From Batkoa obscura (Eukaryota > Entomophthoromycota > Entomophthoromycetes > Entomophthorales > Batkoaceae): a stretch of DNA of 64,000 bases. Below the pieces are notes generated by a model, which was not told the origin of the DNA, did no database searches, and saw nothing but the letters and a program-made list of their open reading frames with translations. The position numbers were made by a program, and so were the translations under genes. The stretch is taken from positions 620,001 to 684,000 of the forward strand of contig JASVEC010000024.1 of assembly GCA_030770535.1 (NCBI GenBank), given 5' to 3'. This document shows, piece by piece, positions 11,467-22,667 of the stretch; positions within the stretch are counted from its first letter, which is position 1; each line of letters begins with the position of its first letter.

Positions 11467-12939
11467 ATGATCAACGATAAAAAGAAAGAATCAAAGGGAA
11501 CTCAAGAACAAATGAGTACTTCACAAACTGAAAAATCAGAAATAATTTATGAAAATAATGGGGATAAGGATCCTAAATTTCGGCCCTTTAATTTAGATTT
11601 ATTGATAAGATTACTTAAAGTCTCTTTATTCCATTATTCTTTTGGCTTAATACTATTATCTTCAATGAAACAATTATTTACTTTTAGTTTATCAATTTAT
11701 AACCCATTCGTTTTTTTTTGTTTATTTCAATCCTTAATAGCAGCTATCTATCAATTGATTATCTCGTATTTGGATTATCAGTTTAAAAAGAAGAAGGTGA
11801 TTGAACAATGGTCAGAGCAAGTTATCGTTATTACAGGTGGTAAGTGAAATTTCATTATTAATAGTATTTAATTGATTAATTATATATATATTATAAAACA
11901 AAAGGAGCCAATGGTTTTGGTTGGTTGTTAGCTCAATGCTTTGTACAAAGGTTTGCTACTGTAATTGTTTTAGATATTTTAGAACCAGCTAATCCACAAG
12001 GTGAGTCAATATATATAAAATTAGCTTTATTTCTAAATCTTATTTTAAAATTTTAGCTGGTATTTACTTTCATAAATGTGATGTTACAGATTATAAACAA
12101 GTTGAAAAAGTATTGAAGGAGATAAAAGAAGAAGTGAGTTTTACATTTATTATTATTCGATAGAATTAAATAAAACCCATAAAGTTTGGTGTACCTACTA
12201 TATTAATCAATAATGCTGGCATTATTCAACCAAAATTACTAGTAGATTCCGATATTAAAGATATTGAAAGGTAAAATTAATGCTGTAAAAGAAATAATTG
12301 TTACTTACTAAAATACTCATTTTTAGAACTTTAAATGTTAATTTATTATCCAATTTTTACACTACAAAAATTGTGTTACCTTGGATGCTACAAGAAAATT
12401 TTGGCCATATTGTAACTTATATTCATTAATTTATAAATTGATTTTTTATAGTTATTATCTAGGTTACTATTTCTTCAATTTTGGGCCATACTAGTCCAGC
12501 TCAAGCAAGTAATTTTTATTATCAATATTACTATTTTAAATTTTAACACTTTATAGCTGCTTATGCTGCCTCGAAAGCTGGTTTAATAGCCTTCCACGAA
12601 TCTTTAACCCAAGAATTAACTACTTCATATTCAGACAAATCCATTAAAACATTATTATTAGTCCCTGGACAAATGGATACTGGAATGTTTAATGGAGTTG
12701 AACAAAAATACCCTTTTTTATTTCCAATGACCGATTCTTTAGAATTAATTGAGAAATTATTCTTGTATTTAGAATATCACCATAATGGCGAAATCTATGC
12801 TCCATTTTATACTAATTTGGGACCATTAGCTCGTTGTTTTCCTTTATCCTTTAGATCATGGGTTTATACTTTTACAGGGGCTAATTGTTCATTGAATAAT
12901 TGGGTGGGTCATTTAAGAGATAAAAATAAAGTAGAATAA
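11467..12939 (+). CDS. Membrane-anchored short-chain dehydrogenase/reductase
   Basis: NAD(P)-dependent oxidoreductase of the classical SDR family, most like the ER/lipid-droplet group that includes RDH10, DHRS3 and 17-beta-HSD11. Seven exons: 11467-11839, 11905-12000, 12057-12133, 12185-12270, 12327-12411, 12463-12508 and 12557-12939, giving 381 residues. Two hydrophobic stretches (about 55-105) precede the catalytic domain. Motifs are the nucleotide-binding TGGANGFG, INNAG, the catalytic-Ser region VTISSILG, and YAASK carrying the active-site Tyr and Lys. The likely substrate is a lipid, sterol or retinoid-type alcohol, which is inference from family membership only. The stop lies 27 bp from the stop of the convergent AAGAB-like gene. 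Confidence 0.92.
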
Positions 12940-12966
12940 TAACTTAATAAAATTTATTTTATTTTA

Positions 12967-14074
12967 TTATTCTTTTTCATCTTCACTATCTAAACCAAAT
13001 GATAATGCTACTTTAGCTGCTAATTTTCTCCTCTCTTCAAATGATAAATTGGAAGCATGGTCTTTAAATAACAAATTATTAACTTTAATAATGACTTCAA
13101 TTATTTTAACTACCTTTTAATGATTTTAACGTATTTAATGTATTATCAAAATCATCTTTATTTTTAAATACTTTATTATTAAACTCTTTCACTTCTTCTT
13201 CTGTGGGTATATCACCTAATTTTTTATTACTTTTTTTGCTTATATAATATAGAATTCTATTACAATCTTGCTCAAATAACTCATCAAATGCATTGATGTC
13301 ATTTTCTTTCGTTTCTTCTATAAAATGTTAAAATCAGTTTATTATTTTTATATAGTAATACTATTTTACTTTTATTATCAATCTTAACTAAACCATTCCA
13401 AGGATGAGCGTTTAATGCTTCTAATATACGTGGTATACCTTCTTTGTCATAGCCATCTGTATAATAATACATATTTATATAGAAAATACAATAAAATAAA
13501 AATGTTACCATCATTTTCTTCGTTTAAATTAACAAACTCGAACTCATTTTCAATACACCAATCTAATACCAAATCAATTTTACTTTCATTTTGAATTTGA
13601 TTTCCATTTTCTTTTAATAAAATACAAAATTTTATTTCAATTGAATAAGATTTCCAACATTCATTAAGCAATTTTAAATCTTTTAATGTTTGTTCCTGAT
13701 CCAAGTGGTTAATTTCCATTTTATTTATTTATTTATAATTTATTATTACTTCATTCCCATACTTATACACAAATAAAAAGGCATCAATGTATCTTCCAAT
13801 ATCTTTAAAGCCATCTAATATTGAATTATCTAAGTTTTCTATTATTGTATCGTTCCAAATGGATAAATCAACTGTGAAATATTTATTCGTTAAGTTAAAT
13901 GGTATTATTGGGTTATCAATATCTAAACTAATGTGTTGATTTGATAAATCATATAGATCTAAAATAAAATAAATATTTCTTTATTTGATCATTCAATATT
14001 TTATTACTTTTTATTATCTCTTCTTTTTTTTCTTTTTCTCTTCCTAATATTAATATCTTATTTTTAACTTCCAT
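12967..14074 (-). CDS. AAGAB: Alpha/gamma-adaptin-binding protein p34 (AAGAB/Irc6-like)
   Basis: Six small exons on the minus strand: 14074-14008, 13958-13750, 13695-13509, 13456-13370, 13317-13114 and 13082-12967, 289 residues in one consistent frame. AAGAB and its yeast relative Irc6 are small-GTPase-fold chaperones that guide AP-1 and AP-2 adaptor assembly. An N-terminal beta strand (KNKILILGRE) is followed by DIGRYIDAFLFVY. The middle has WCIENEFEFVNLNEENDGYD followed by GIPRILEALNAHPW, which matches the AAGAB pattern of an ELVEL-type strand plus a GVxRVLQALHAHxW helix. The C-terminus has LSFEERRKLAAKVALSFG, matching the terminal helix of AAGAB. An ATG at 13719 lies inside the second intron and is not the start. 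Identity is inferred from these three blocks; overall similarity is modest. Confidence 0.72.
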
Positions 14075-14197
14075 TTAAAATTTAAAATAAATAAAAAACT
14101 ACAAAACATCAAAAAATTAGTAATTTAAGCTAACCAATTAGTCATCAATTTATTCACTACAACTTAAAAAATCTTCAAATTTTCATTATTTATTTTT

Positions 14198-15295
14198 ATG
14201 ACTTCCAGTTTACAAACAAATTCATTATTAACACTGCCTGATGAATTGATTATAAAAATTTATTTGTATTCTAATAACAATAATTTATTATTAACAAACC
14301 ATTATTTTTATAACTACTTTAAAGACGAAAGAGTAAGAGCATTACACTTAATTTCAATTTATGGGAAACAAATACTATTTTCAAGCAAAAATATCCATCA
14401 TCCTTGGTTAAGGGATAGTGAAGAAATGTTATTAAAACTTATTAACTTGGACGTTTCTCTCGAAAATGAAGATTATTTTATAATCCAGTATTGCTGCAAA
14501 AAAGGTTATACAACTATCATCACTTATTTATTTTATCAAAACACTACTTACCCTAGCCTCAACATAAACTATAAAAATAGTTTATTTTTCAAACTAGCAA
14601 TTGAAAACAGTCAATTAGCCTTAGCCACTCTATTGATTGAATTAAATATCATCTATCTCCCATATATTAACACTTTATTTATTAATGCTTCATCAAAACA
14701 GTTACTTTTATCAATGGATTATTTACTTTCTTTAGGCGCTGACATCAACCATGAAAATTCAAGAGCATTACGAGAAGCTTCTTATTTCAACAATTTACCC
14801 AGTTTAGAATATTTATTAACTAAAGGCATCAATGTACACGCCTTTAACGAGTCCAGTCTACTCTCTGCATGTCATAAAGGGTATTATAAAGTAGTTAAAT
14901 TATTAATTCAATATGGCTCTGATATTAATTTTAACTATGGTTCTTCATTACGCTTTTCTGCTTCCAGCGGACATTTTAAAATTGTAGAATTGTTAATTAA
15001 AAACAATATTAATTTAAATTCTCAATATTGTGGTATTAAAGCGCTAAGAGATAGTGCTAAAAATGGTCATTTAAATATTGTTCGTTTACTGTTAGAGAAT
15101 AAAGTGCCAATTAATGGTCTCAAAGATGCACCACTATTATGTGCTATTATTGCGGGACATTATGATGTGACGTTAACATTGTTAGAACATGGTGCAAATG
15201 TGAACTCGATTAATAGTAATTTGTTGACAGCGACATTTAGAAATCAAAGAAAAGATATTATGGGCTTATTGAAAAGGTTCGGATATCAGTGTTGA
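14198..15295 (+). CDS. Ankyrin-repeat protein with F-box-like N-terminus
   Basis: Intronless frame of 365 residues. Residues 12-45 (TLPDELIIKIYLYS followed by LLLTNHYFYNYF) resemble an F-box, as in substrate adaptors of SCF ubiquitin ligases. From about 95 to the end there are eight or more ankyrin-type units, the clearest being ACHKGYYKVVKLLIQYGSDI, SASSGHFKIVELLIKNNINL, SAKNGHLNIVRLLLENKVPI and AIIAGHYDVTLTLLEHGANV. Such proteins often recruit targets through the repeats, but no partner can be named. The absence of introns contrasts with nearly every other gene here. It starts 123 bp upstream-divergent from the AAGAB-like gene. Confidence 0.88.
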   Translation: MTSSLQTNSLLTLPDELIIKIYLYSNNNNLLLTNHYFYNYFKDERVRALHLISIYGKQILFSSKNIHHPWLRDSEEMLLKLINLDVSLENEDYFIIQYCCKKGYTTIITYLFYQNTTYPSLNINYKNSLFFKLAIENSQLALATLLIELNIIYLPYINTLFINASSKQLLLSMDYLLSLGADINHENSRALREASYFNNLPSLEYLLTKGINVHAFNESSLLSACHKGYYKVVKLLIQYGSDINFNYGSSLRFSASSGHFKIVELLIKNNINLNSQYCGIKALRDSAKNGHLNIVRLLLENKVPINGLKDAPLLCAIIAGHYDVTLTLLEHGANVNSINSNLLTATFRNQRKDIMGLLKRFGYQC

Positions 15296-15520
15296 GGTCT
15301 ATTGTATCATGTGTATTATTTATTATAAAACTTATTTATTACTCTGTCTTGTAACTATTAACATTATTTTAAATAAAAAATCAAAATTAAATAGTAATTT
15401 GATATAAATAATTACTTAGATTATAACCCTATTATTATCTTTTAATTTGAAACATTTAATTTTAACTACAAATCCCATCTCATTTAGTTGCATTGTTTGT
15501 TATAATAGATTTTACAATAT

Positions 15521-15623
15521 CTGGGGATGTTTTTTTGACTTTATTATTTTTTCCATTTTCTAAGTACTATTTGAGTGGAAAGATTATTGGTAAATTTTTA
15601 AACAAAAAAATATATCCCCATCT
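15521..15623 (+). repeat. MITE-like palindromic element
   Basis: Starts CTGGGGATGTTTTTTTGAC and ends ATATCCCCATCTG, in A-to-B orientation. First of a cluster of three. Confidence 0.85.
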
Positions 15624-15690
15624 GTTAAAGATTTTGAGGTAACTACGAATTATTTAATATTAAAATTAATATTTTATTAGTAAAATTAGA

Positions 15691-15784
15691 AAGATGTTCT
15701 TTTTGTTTAAGAAATTTATTACCATTTTCCACTTAGTGCCAGTTAAAAATAGAAAGAGTAGTGAAATCAAAAAACACCTCCTCC
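15691..15784 (-). repeat. Diverged MITE-like element
   Basis: Arm B (GTTTAAGAAATTTATTACC) followed by a recognisable arm A (GTAGTGAAATCAAAAAACA). The outer ends are degraded. Confidence 0.7.
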
Positions 15785-15810
15785 ATTTTGAAATTATAAA
15801 AACTAAATTG

Positions 15811-15907
15811 AAACGTATTTTTTGTCTAAAGATTTTACTAACAACCTTTCCACTCAAATAGCGCTCAAAAATGGAGAAAGTAATAAAATCAAAAAAAAAC
15901 AACCCCA
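15811..15907 (-). repeat. MITE-like palindromic element
   Basis: Arm B with ACTAACAACCTTTCC, the central hairpin CTCAAATAGCGCTC, then arm A with AAGTAATAAAATC, ending AACAACCCC. The outer left end is degraded. Confidence 0.8.
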
Positions 15908-16194
15908 AATTTTATTTTAGGTTTCTTACCTCAGTAAAATTTGTATGTTATAGTATTCTATATAAACAGGCAATAAGTATTTACTGGAGCTGGATTTCAA
16001 GTTGTTTCAAAAAAAACTCTCTCACAGCCAATGATTAAGTCAAATTTAACCAATTAAAAAGGAGATTTGAGCAAATTATGCAACTTCAAATATTATTTTA
16101 AAAAATATATATAAACCAAAAAGAATGTAAATTACATCTAAAGGTTATATCCAAGAAGCTTGTAAATTTGTTCTAAAGTTAAGTGATTCATTTT

Positions 16195-16735
16195 AACGCT
16201 AATGCGCTATAAGGCTACTTACTAATCCTAATCCGATTGGTAGCGACTCAGATGTATTTATCAATTAGTGGAAAATAGGGACTAGTGGACATTTATTGTT
16301 TAAACAAATTAATAAAGCTCTAAAAAATAAAACTACATCTTTAAATAAAAACATTATTAGTCTTATAAAACTCTTATACTCGGCCTTTTGACAATCTATA
16401 TAACAAATACAACTCCCTGCTCTTTCAAACAGTCCAAGGAAACTTGATTTCTATTGGGTATAGATGTAAGTCAATTCTATAGTTGCAAAATGTGCAAGGT
16501 GATCATATTCTGAGCTGACCTTAGTATTGACTTAGCTATTGACCTTCAGCTTTTTTAACCTCCTTATCACTCTGTCAACCAAGGAAAAATTAACGAGGAC
16601 TTTTGTTAACACTGAATATAACTACTATATTCTTAAACTGATTTGATAAATGAAAGAGCTCAGGAAAGATCCAACATGTAATTTGGTATGGTCCCATTAT
16701 TATAATATGAACCAGACTAACACTGTATCTAAATT
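16195..16735 (+). pseudogene. Possible decayed coding remnant, unidentified
   Basis: One plus-strand frame reads protein-like composition for about 540 bases (for example a segment like NPNPIGSDSDVFIN near the start and SHYYNMNQTNTVSKF near the end) but is broken many times. The GC content is higher than in the flanks. I cannot assign a family. It could be a mobile-element or gene remnant, or chance. Confidence 0.25.
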
Positions 16736-16830
16736 TTCAATACTATGTACTTTATAATTTAATTTTTACAAAATATGCAGTTATAATATAGTATTTATAT
16801 TATAATAAACTTTAGAATATAGAGAAACAT

Positions 16831-16930
16831 CCACATGTCTTTTTTAATTTCATTACTCTCCATTTTTCAAGTGTTATCCAATCAGAAAAACTGTTAGTAA
16901 AATTCTTAAACGAAAAATACATCACTGTAC
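16831..16930 (+). repeat. MITE-like palindromic element
   Basis: Arm A (TTTCATTACTCTCCATTTTT), central hairpin, then arm B (GTTAGTAAAATTCTTAAAC). The ends have diverged (CACATGTC at the left, CATCACTGTACGG at the right). Confidence 0.75.
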
Positions 16931-17497
16931 GGTGTTTTTAAATTATAAAATAGATTAATTCCACTCTATTTTTGCTAGTAGTAGAGGCTGTATTATTCAA
17001 TATAAAGAAACTGTTATTTATAAGTTTATTTTTAAATCATGAAATATTATTCTATGATACTTTATATTTAATTATTAATATTTAATTATCCAGTACTTGA
17101 TTTTGTGTATAGTAACTTAAACTTTAATTGAAAAGCACAAGATTTAGGGTATAAAGTTCAACCGGAAATATAAATACTCAATACTGAAAAGCTATTACAT
17201 TAAGATAAATATATATCCATGTGGTTAAAAATATACCCTATTTCATTTTATCCGTATCATTTATTTATGGCGATAACAAGATTTAAGCTTTTTATAGCAT
17301 GAGGATTATTTCTACTCGTACTTTATATTCTTTCAAATAATTTTGATTTTTTATTAATAGAATTGAGGTACAAGTTTAATTATAATATAAATACATTTAA
17401 GATACATTTAAACTAAAAGTTCGTGCGATAAAAAATGAAAACTACCTATGAATTTATCTTTATTAAAATGTATTTTAAAAAATTACAAACAACTTTA

Positions 17498-19173
17498 TCA
17501 ATCCATAAACTTTGGTGCCTTTCTGGCTTTGGTTAAATCCTCCACAAGCTTACCTAAAGCTAAAAGAGCGACTTCATTTGCTGGTCTGGAAATAAATGCA
17601 ACCCCAAAAGGCTCACCATCTGGATAAAAATCTAAAGGCATAGTTATAATTGGATAACCTGCAATAGCAGCACTGGTAAAAAACATAGCATCTGGCTCAG
17701 CTGGTCCCATAAGTATATCACAATCACATTTTTCCATTAAAGCCTCAATTGCTTCAGTAGCTCCTAACTTATTCTCTTCATAACATTTAATATATTCTTC
17801 ACTCGTCATACCTTCTGTGTTATTTGAATTAATCAGATGTGATTGACCATATTCTGAAAGCTCCAACTCATGATGTTCTTCATTAAAGGATATAATTTTA
17901 TCTAAAGAATCAATCTTTTCATCTTTTAGATAAGTTACCTCATTCTTTAAATACTGATTAAGATAATGTTTAAATTCATATTCAAACACCTTATTTTCTA
18001 ATAATTTTGAGCTGTTGTTTCTTGTATTAATAGAAATAACTCACGTTTATATAAACTAAAAAGATGAATATCCATCTCTGCATTTGGGATTAAAATAACA
18101 TTACTCATTTGAGTTAACTTTTGGATTAAGTCATGGAACGAAGAAACACTATTTTTAACCTTGGCTTCAAGTTCAAAGTAAGGTTTTTGTACAAAAGCGA
18201 TTTTAAATTGCTAGAAATAAGTAGCTGTTAAAATAAATTAGACTTAAACTTACGAATTGATTCTGGTTATATAAACTTAGGGAAACTATTTCATTCGAGC
18301 ATATACTGGTCTTTTCATCCTTTGGATCAGTTTGATTATAAAACACACTTAATACTCTGAAATTATCTTCCACATTCCTAGAAATAACACCCACCTGATC
18401 ATTAAATTTAGTTATTTCAAAACAAAACAACTTACTGAATCTTGGTTATGACTTAATGGTATAACCCCGGCTCTAGAGGTAAGGCCTACAGTAGGTTTTA
18501 ACCCAACTAAAGAGCAAGTTGAAGAAGGAGCAGTAATCGACCCGTCAGTTTCTGTTCCTAAAGAAACTACAGCCAAGTTAGCGGCAACAGAGGCAGCGGA
18601 TCCAGAACTTGACCCTGATGCATGTTTACTTAGAACATAAGGATTACATGTCTGCCCGCCCCTTGCACTCCAACCCAATGGATCGATTTCGTCTCGAAAA
18701 CTAGATATTAAAAAGAAAAAACTTATTTGATATTATTACCCTGCAAACTCAGTCATATTTACTTTGCCTAAAATGATAGCGTTTTCTGCTCTTATTAGCT
18801 TGATCACTGTTGCATCTTCCTTTGGTTTAACGTCATATAAAGCCATCGAGCCACAAGTTGTTTGCATAGTATCATAGGTAGCTATGTTGTCTTTAGCTAA
18901 GATTGGAATCCCAAACAAACTCCCTACCAATCCTTTCTCATTGAACAATTGATCGAGCTCTTCAGCTTTTTTTATAGCTTCTTTATTGACTTCAATCACA
19001 GTGTTAAGGTATGGATTTAGCTTTTCAATACGTTTTAGATAATATTCAACCAATTCTTTACAAGTAAACTTTTTAGCTTTATAATACCCATGAATATTCT
19101 CTATGCTCGTTTCACGTATATCTATTCCATTTAATTGGCTTAACTCTAAATCGATATCTGATATTGAATCCAT
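17498..19173 (-). CDS. Amidase-signature hydrolase
   Basis: Five exons on the minus strand: 19173-18740, 18700-18436, 18394-18254, 18210-18045 and 17997-17498, 501 residues. The Ser-cisSer-Lys triad of the amidase signature family is visible: Lys in GIPILAKDNI, and the Ser residues in the ASGSSSGSAASVAANL and GTETDGSI segments. The C-terminal block with AIAGYPIITMPLDFYPDGEP and PFGVAFISRPANE is typical of fungal amidases and related to fatty-acid amide hydrolases. It hydrolyses a carboxylic amide; the physiological substrate is unknown. There is no signal peptide or membrane anchor. The splice between exons 4 and 5 was chosen by frame, because nearby AG alternatives break it. Confidence 0.9.
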
Positions 19174-19996
19174 CTTTGACTTAAAAAATATATTTTAATC
19201 TTTAAAATTTTGCATAATTTATATTCTACGTCACTCCTAAAAATGACTTCATGAAGATCTAATGGTGTCAAATTAAAATCAAAATACTTTTAAGCTAACT
19301 CTTTAATTCGATATTATTTTATATTATACACTTAATAACGTAGGTAAAATAAGCGGAATCTAAAATTTTCAAAATAATATATTTTAAATATACAAAAATA
19401 ATACAAATACAATTTAAGCAGCATGAAATAATAAACTCAAGCAACTATTTTAATTTTATGACAACTCTTAATTTTAATATATAAACAAGTAATACTGAAA
19501 CTAGCACTACAAGTTAATTAATGTAAAAAAAATCTTGATATGAATTTTGACACTCTAAAATACAAATGTATCATCATTTCAATAGACAAAAGAATAGCTT
19601 ATACCAAATACAAAATATAAAAAAGAAGTATTATCTAATTATTAGTAAATAAAAATATAGTAAAAACCAGGCTTTTGTTTAATATTCAGCCAAAGAAAAT
19701 TTATGACTTCATCCTTACTCTTTTTCTCACAGTCATTGTGTTCAATTTTTTTCCACAAATGGGATCGATCATTTGGAATTATGAAACACTTGAACTATAG
19801 TTATTACGAAAACTGGAAGGCCAAACATTTTAAAATTAAATAGTGAAACTTTACTAAAATTGGACACATCTACTAACTTACCTTTATTTACATCACAATT
19901 GGTCATTATCATTTGTATTCAAAACCAAGCAATGATTCATTATAAAAAGAGTTGAGAGTAGGTTTTTTTTATTACGTTTTTGCTTTCTACTTTATT
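19174..19996. other. Divergent promoter region amidase / tetraspanin
   Basis: About 820 bp of AT-rich sequence with no gene, repeat or site that I can recognise. Confidence 0.4.
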
Positions 19997-20857
19997 ATGG
20001 CTAACTATAACTTAAATTATAACTCCCCAGGCTACAAATCTTTAAAAGGTTTCCTTATTGGTTTGAATATCCTATCTTCGGTAAATTATTATTTAATTGA
20101 TTTTGTTACATCGTATTAATATGAATAAAGCTCTGTGGCTTAGGCTTAATTGGACTCGGAGTCTATGGATTGATGGCAAAAGGTTTTTCTCACTATAGTA
20201 TGGCAATCCCAGGGGGTACCTTAGGTGCAGGGATTGTTTTATTCTTTATCTCCTTTTTGGGTGCATTTGCAGCTTTTATGGAAAACAAGAAACTTTTACA
20301 TTCGGTAAGGATACTTATATTAGATTTTAAGTCATATTAACTTGTTTTAGTATTTTGCAGGTTTGCTTGCTTTGGTCCTTTTCCAAGCTGGTACTTTCCT
20401 ATACACTTTCTTTACTGGTCTCTCAGCTAATGATATTCTTGAGGCTGCTTGGGATAAAGCTTATAAAGAGAGTCCAAGAATTCTCAAGGCTGTTGAACAA
20501 GAGGTAATTTATAACAAGCTCCTATTTAACGTAAATTAACAACTTTAGTTTGAATGCTGTGGTTTCAAGACCATTTTGGATCGTGCTGTTCCAAAGAGTA
20601 GCCCAGTTACTTGCTCCACTAGTCCATTATACGGATATAAAACCTCATGTTATGCAGTATTAATGGATAACTACAGAGAAGCTTCTGTTTTAATTACTAC
20701 CATATCTGTTATCATAATTATCATACAAGCTACTACTTTAGCAGTTACTTGGATTATGGCAGAAAAAACCCCAACTGAAGCTGAAAGAAGAGTCGCTTTA
20801 TTAGATGAGCATTCTCGTTTAGTAGCCGATGGTCAATCTCATGGTTATGGATCTTAA
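19997..20857 (+). CDS. Tetraspanin
   Basis: Four-helix membrane scaffold protein. Exons 19997-20080, 20131-20304, 20351-20503 and 20549-20857, 239 residues. Transmembrane segments are at about 20-45 (with the LCGLGLIGLGVYG part), 60-80 (GIVLFFISFLGAFAAFM), 85-110 (FAGLLALVLFQAGTFLYTFF) and 185-210 (ISVIIIIIQATTLAVTWIM). The large extracellular loop carries the diagnostic ECCGF motif plus two further Cys (PVTCST, KTSCYA) for the disulphide pair, and ends just before TM4. The short cytoplasmic tail (EAERRVALLDEHSRLV) is charged. Tetraspanins organise membrane microdomains; in some fungi they act in infection structures, but no such role can be claimed here. Confidence 0.92.
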
Positions 20858-22667
20858 ACTTACTTGTGAATTACTATTTCGATACTCAATTAAATAAATT
20901 ATTAAAATAGGCAATAGCTAATAGATGACTAAAGCTTTAGACATTTTGAAATGTTTTCTATTTAACTATAACAGGATAGCTTTTGATTTTACACAGTAGT
21001 ATCAATTTATAAGTTTTAAGTCATCACAAGTATTCATTAAACTTATAAAATAGCTATTAAGATAATTTACTAGATAGAAAATTAACAAAACGGAAATTTA
21101 TACAATTTGACTTATGTTGTAAACCAATACATGTATCTAAAATTAATCAAATCATACCTTGCATGGTGATAATTATAAAATTCATAATTCTACAATTATC
21201 ACTAATGACACCTAAACCTGAAATTATACATCTACTATAAGAAATAGTAATAGATTTGAGAGTGTCTTTTTTGACTTCTATTTTTTCCATTTTTTAAGTG
21301 CTATTTAAACGGAAAATTTGTTAGTAAAATTTTTAAATACAAAAATATATCCTCATTTATTTAACTAAATATGACTACAGAATATTAAAAGAACTTGGTA
21401 GATAGAATTATAATTACTTTTGAACATCAAATATGTTTTATTTCTATAACTTTATGTCATTTTATAGATTATTTCAATGATAATACAACTCGGAAATATA
21501 ATCTAAATGTATTTAATATTGAAGCTTGTTTTTATTTTGTTTGACAGTTATAATTTCAAAACCTTGAAACTGGAATTTCCTAGGCAAAACAAACCATCAC
21601 AAAAATTTAATAAGTTCAAAAATGGCTATAAAAAACTTCAGAGGCTTTCTAGCATCTCACACATCTCCCATCTATTCTTTATACTATACTTGGCGTTATT
21701 ATAAAACCGATATTCGCTTAATATACAGCATATTGTTTAAATAAAGGCAAGTAGTATAACGTATATTTAAACATAAATAAATAAAAATTTTCTAATCAAT
21801 TCGAACAATAATTTGATAAAAAATGCCTACCTAGTTTTTCCGAGATATTTTTCCTAATCTGTCAGATCAGCCAACTTTGCTAAGCCTGTACTAATCGGAT
21901 TAAAGCGCTTAGTAAAAGAACTTAATCTTAGCTAATAATTAAAGAATAATTTTTATTGTAATCAAATTTTCATATTACCATTAAAGAATTGTAATAAAGA
22001 AAACTAATTTCAAACAATATAGAAATGAGGTAAAGTGTAAGAAATATATATAATTACCCTCAAGCAGAAAATTCGATCGCTACTCATGTTTAGAATATGC
22101 TTTAAAAAATCATATTACTCCAAGTGCCCACTCTAAATAAACTCCTCATTTTAAGCCAACATGAAATAATTACAGTATTTCACTATTCTATTTCAATGCA
22201 ACTTTGCGTTTAATTAAATAACCATATTCCTTATTTGCTTCATTAGTAAAGTAATACCAATAAGAGTTGCCCAATTTGAAATTTAAGCTATTTATTATGA
22301 GATTGGGCTTTAAAATTTAATAAACTAATCAAAAAAAAGAATTCTTCTCAATGATCACATTAACAGCCTTAAATTGAAAGGTTACTAAATAAAATTCTGT
22401 TAAGAATTTTTTTGAAAGTTAAATTGCTTTCAACCCAAAAAAGAATTCTGATAGAACGTTAAATTTCTCATTTTTGAGCCATTTATAAATATATTAGAAG
22501 TTTAATTGGCTGTTTACTAATCTCCATAAAATGTGGATTCGTTCAACATTCTTTAAAATCTAAATTAAAATTGACCCAAATTTGGTGAAAACCTAATTTA
22601 TCATTAGTATAAAGATAAAGAGAAAGGATGTAATAACAAAATAAATATTGATTTTCTTTTGTACGAA
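20858..22667. other. Intergenic region, one MITE
   Basis: 1.8 kb without a convincing gene. A 65-codon frame at 21507-21704 begins after an AT tract and has no recognisable domain; I treat it as chance. One MITE-like copy is at 21257-21357. Confidence 0.4.
21257..21357 (+). repeat. MITE-like palindromic element
   Basis: Arm A TTGACTTCTATTTTTTCC, hairpin TTTTAAGTGCTATTTAAACGG, arm B GTTAGTAAAATTTTTAAATA, ending ATATCCTCAT. The left end is diverged. Confidence 0.8.

Larger units (their letters stand above)
15296..17497. other. Repeat-bearing intergenic region
   Basis: No intact gene is seen in 2.2 kb. It contains four MITE-like copies (listed separately) and, at about 16195-16735, a stretch of higher GC that reads like decayed coding sequence in one frame. 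Confidence 0.5.

Noticed and set aside
15666-15908. Minus-strand open frame of 80 codons
   Set aside because: It lies entirely over two MITE-like copies. Similar repeat-derived frames at 30354-30581, 37424-37618 and 38017-38256 were dropped for the same reason.
21507-21704. 65-codon plus-strand frame between tetraspanin and HSF-like gene
   Set aside because: No domain, no splice partners and intergenic-like composition.
22330-22460. Possible heat-shock elements (GAATTC-like) upstream of the HSF-like gene
   Set aside because: The spacing does not match alternating nGAAn/nTTCn units, and GAATTC is expected by chance in this composition.
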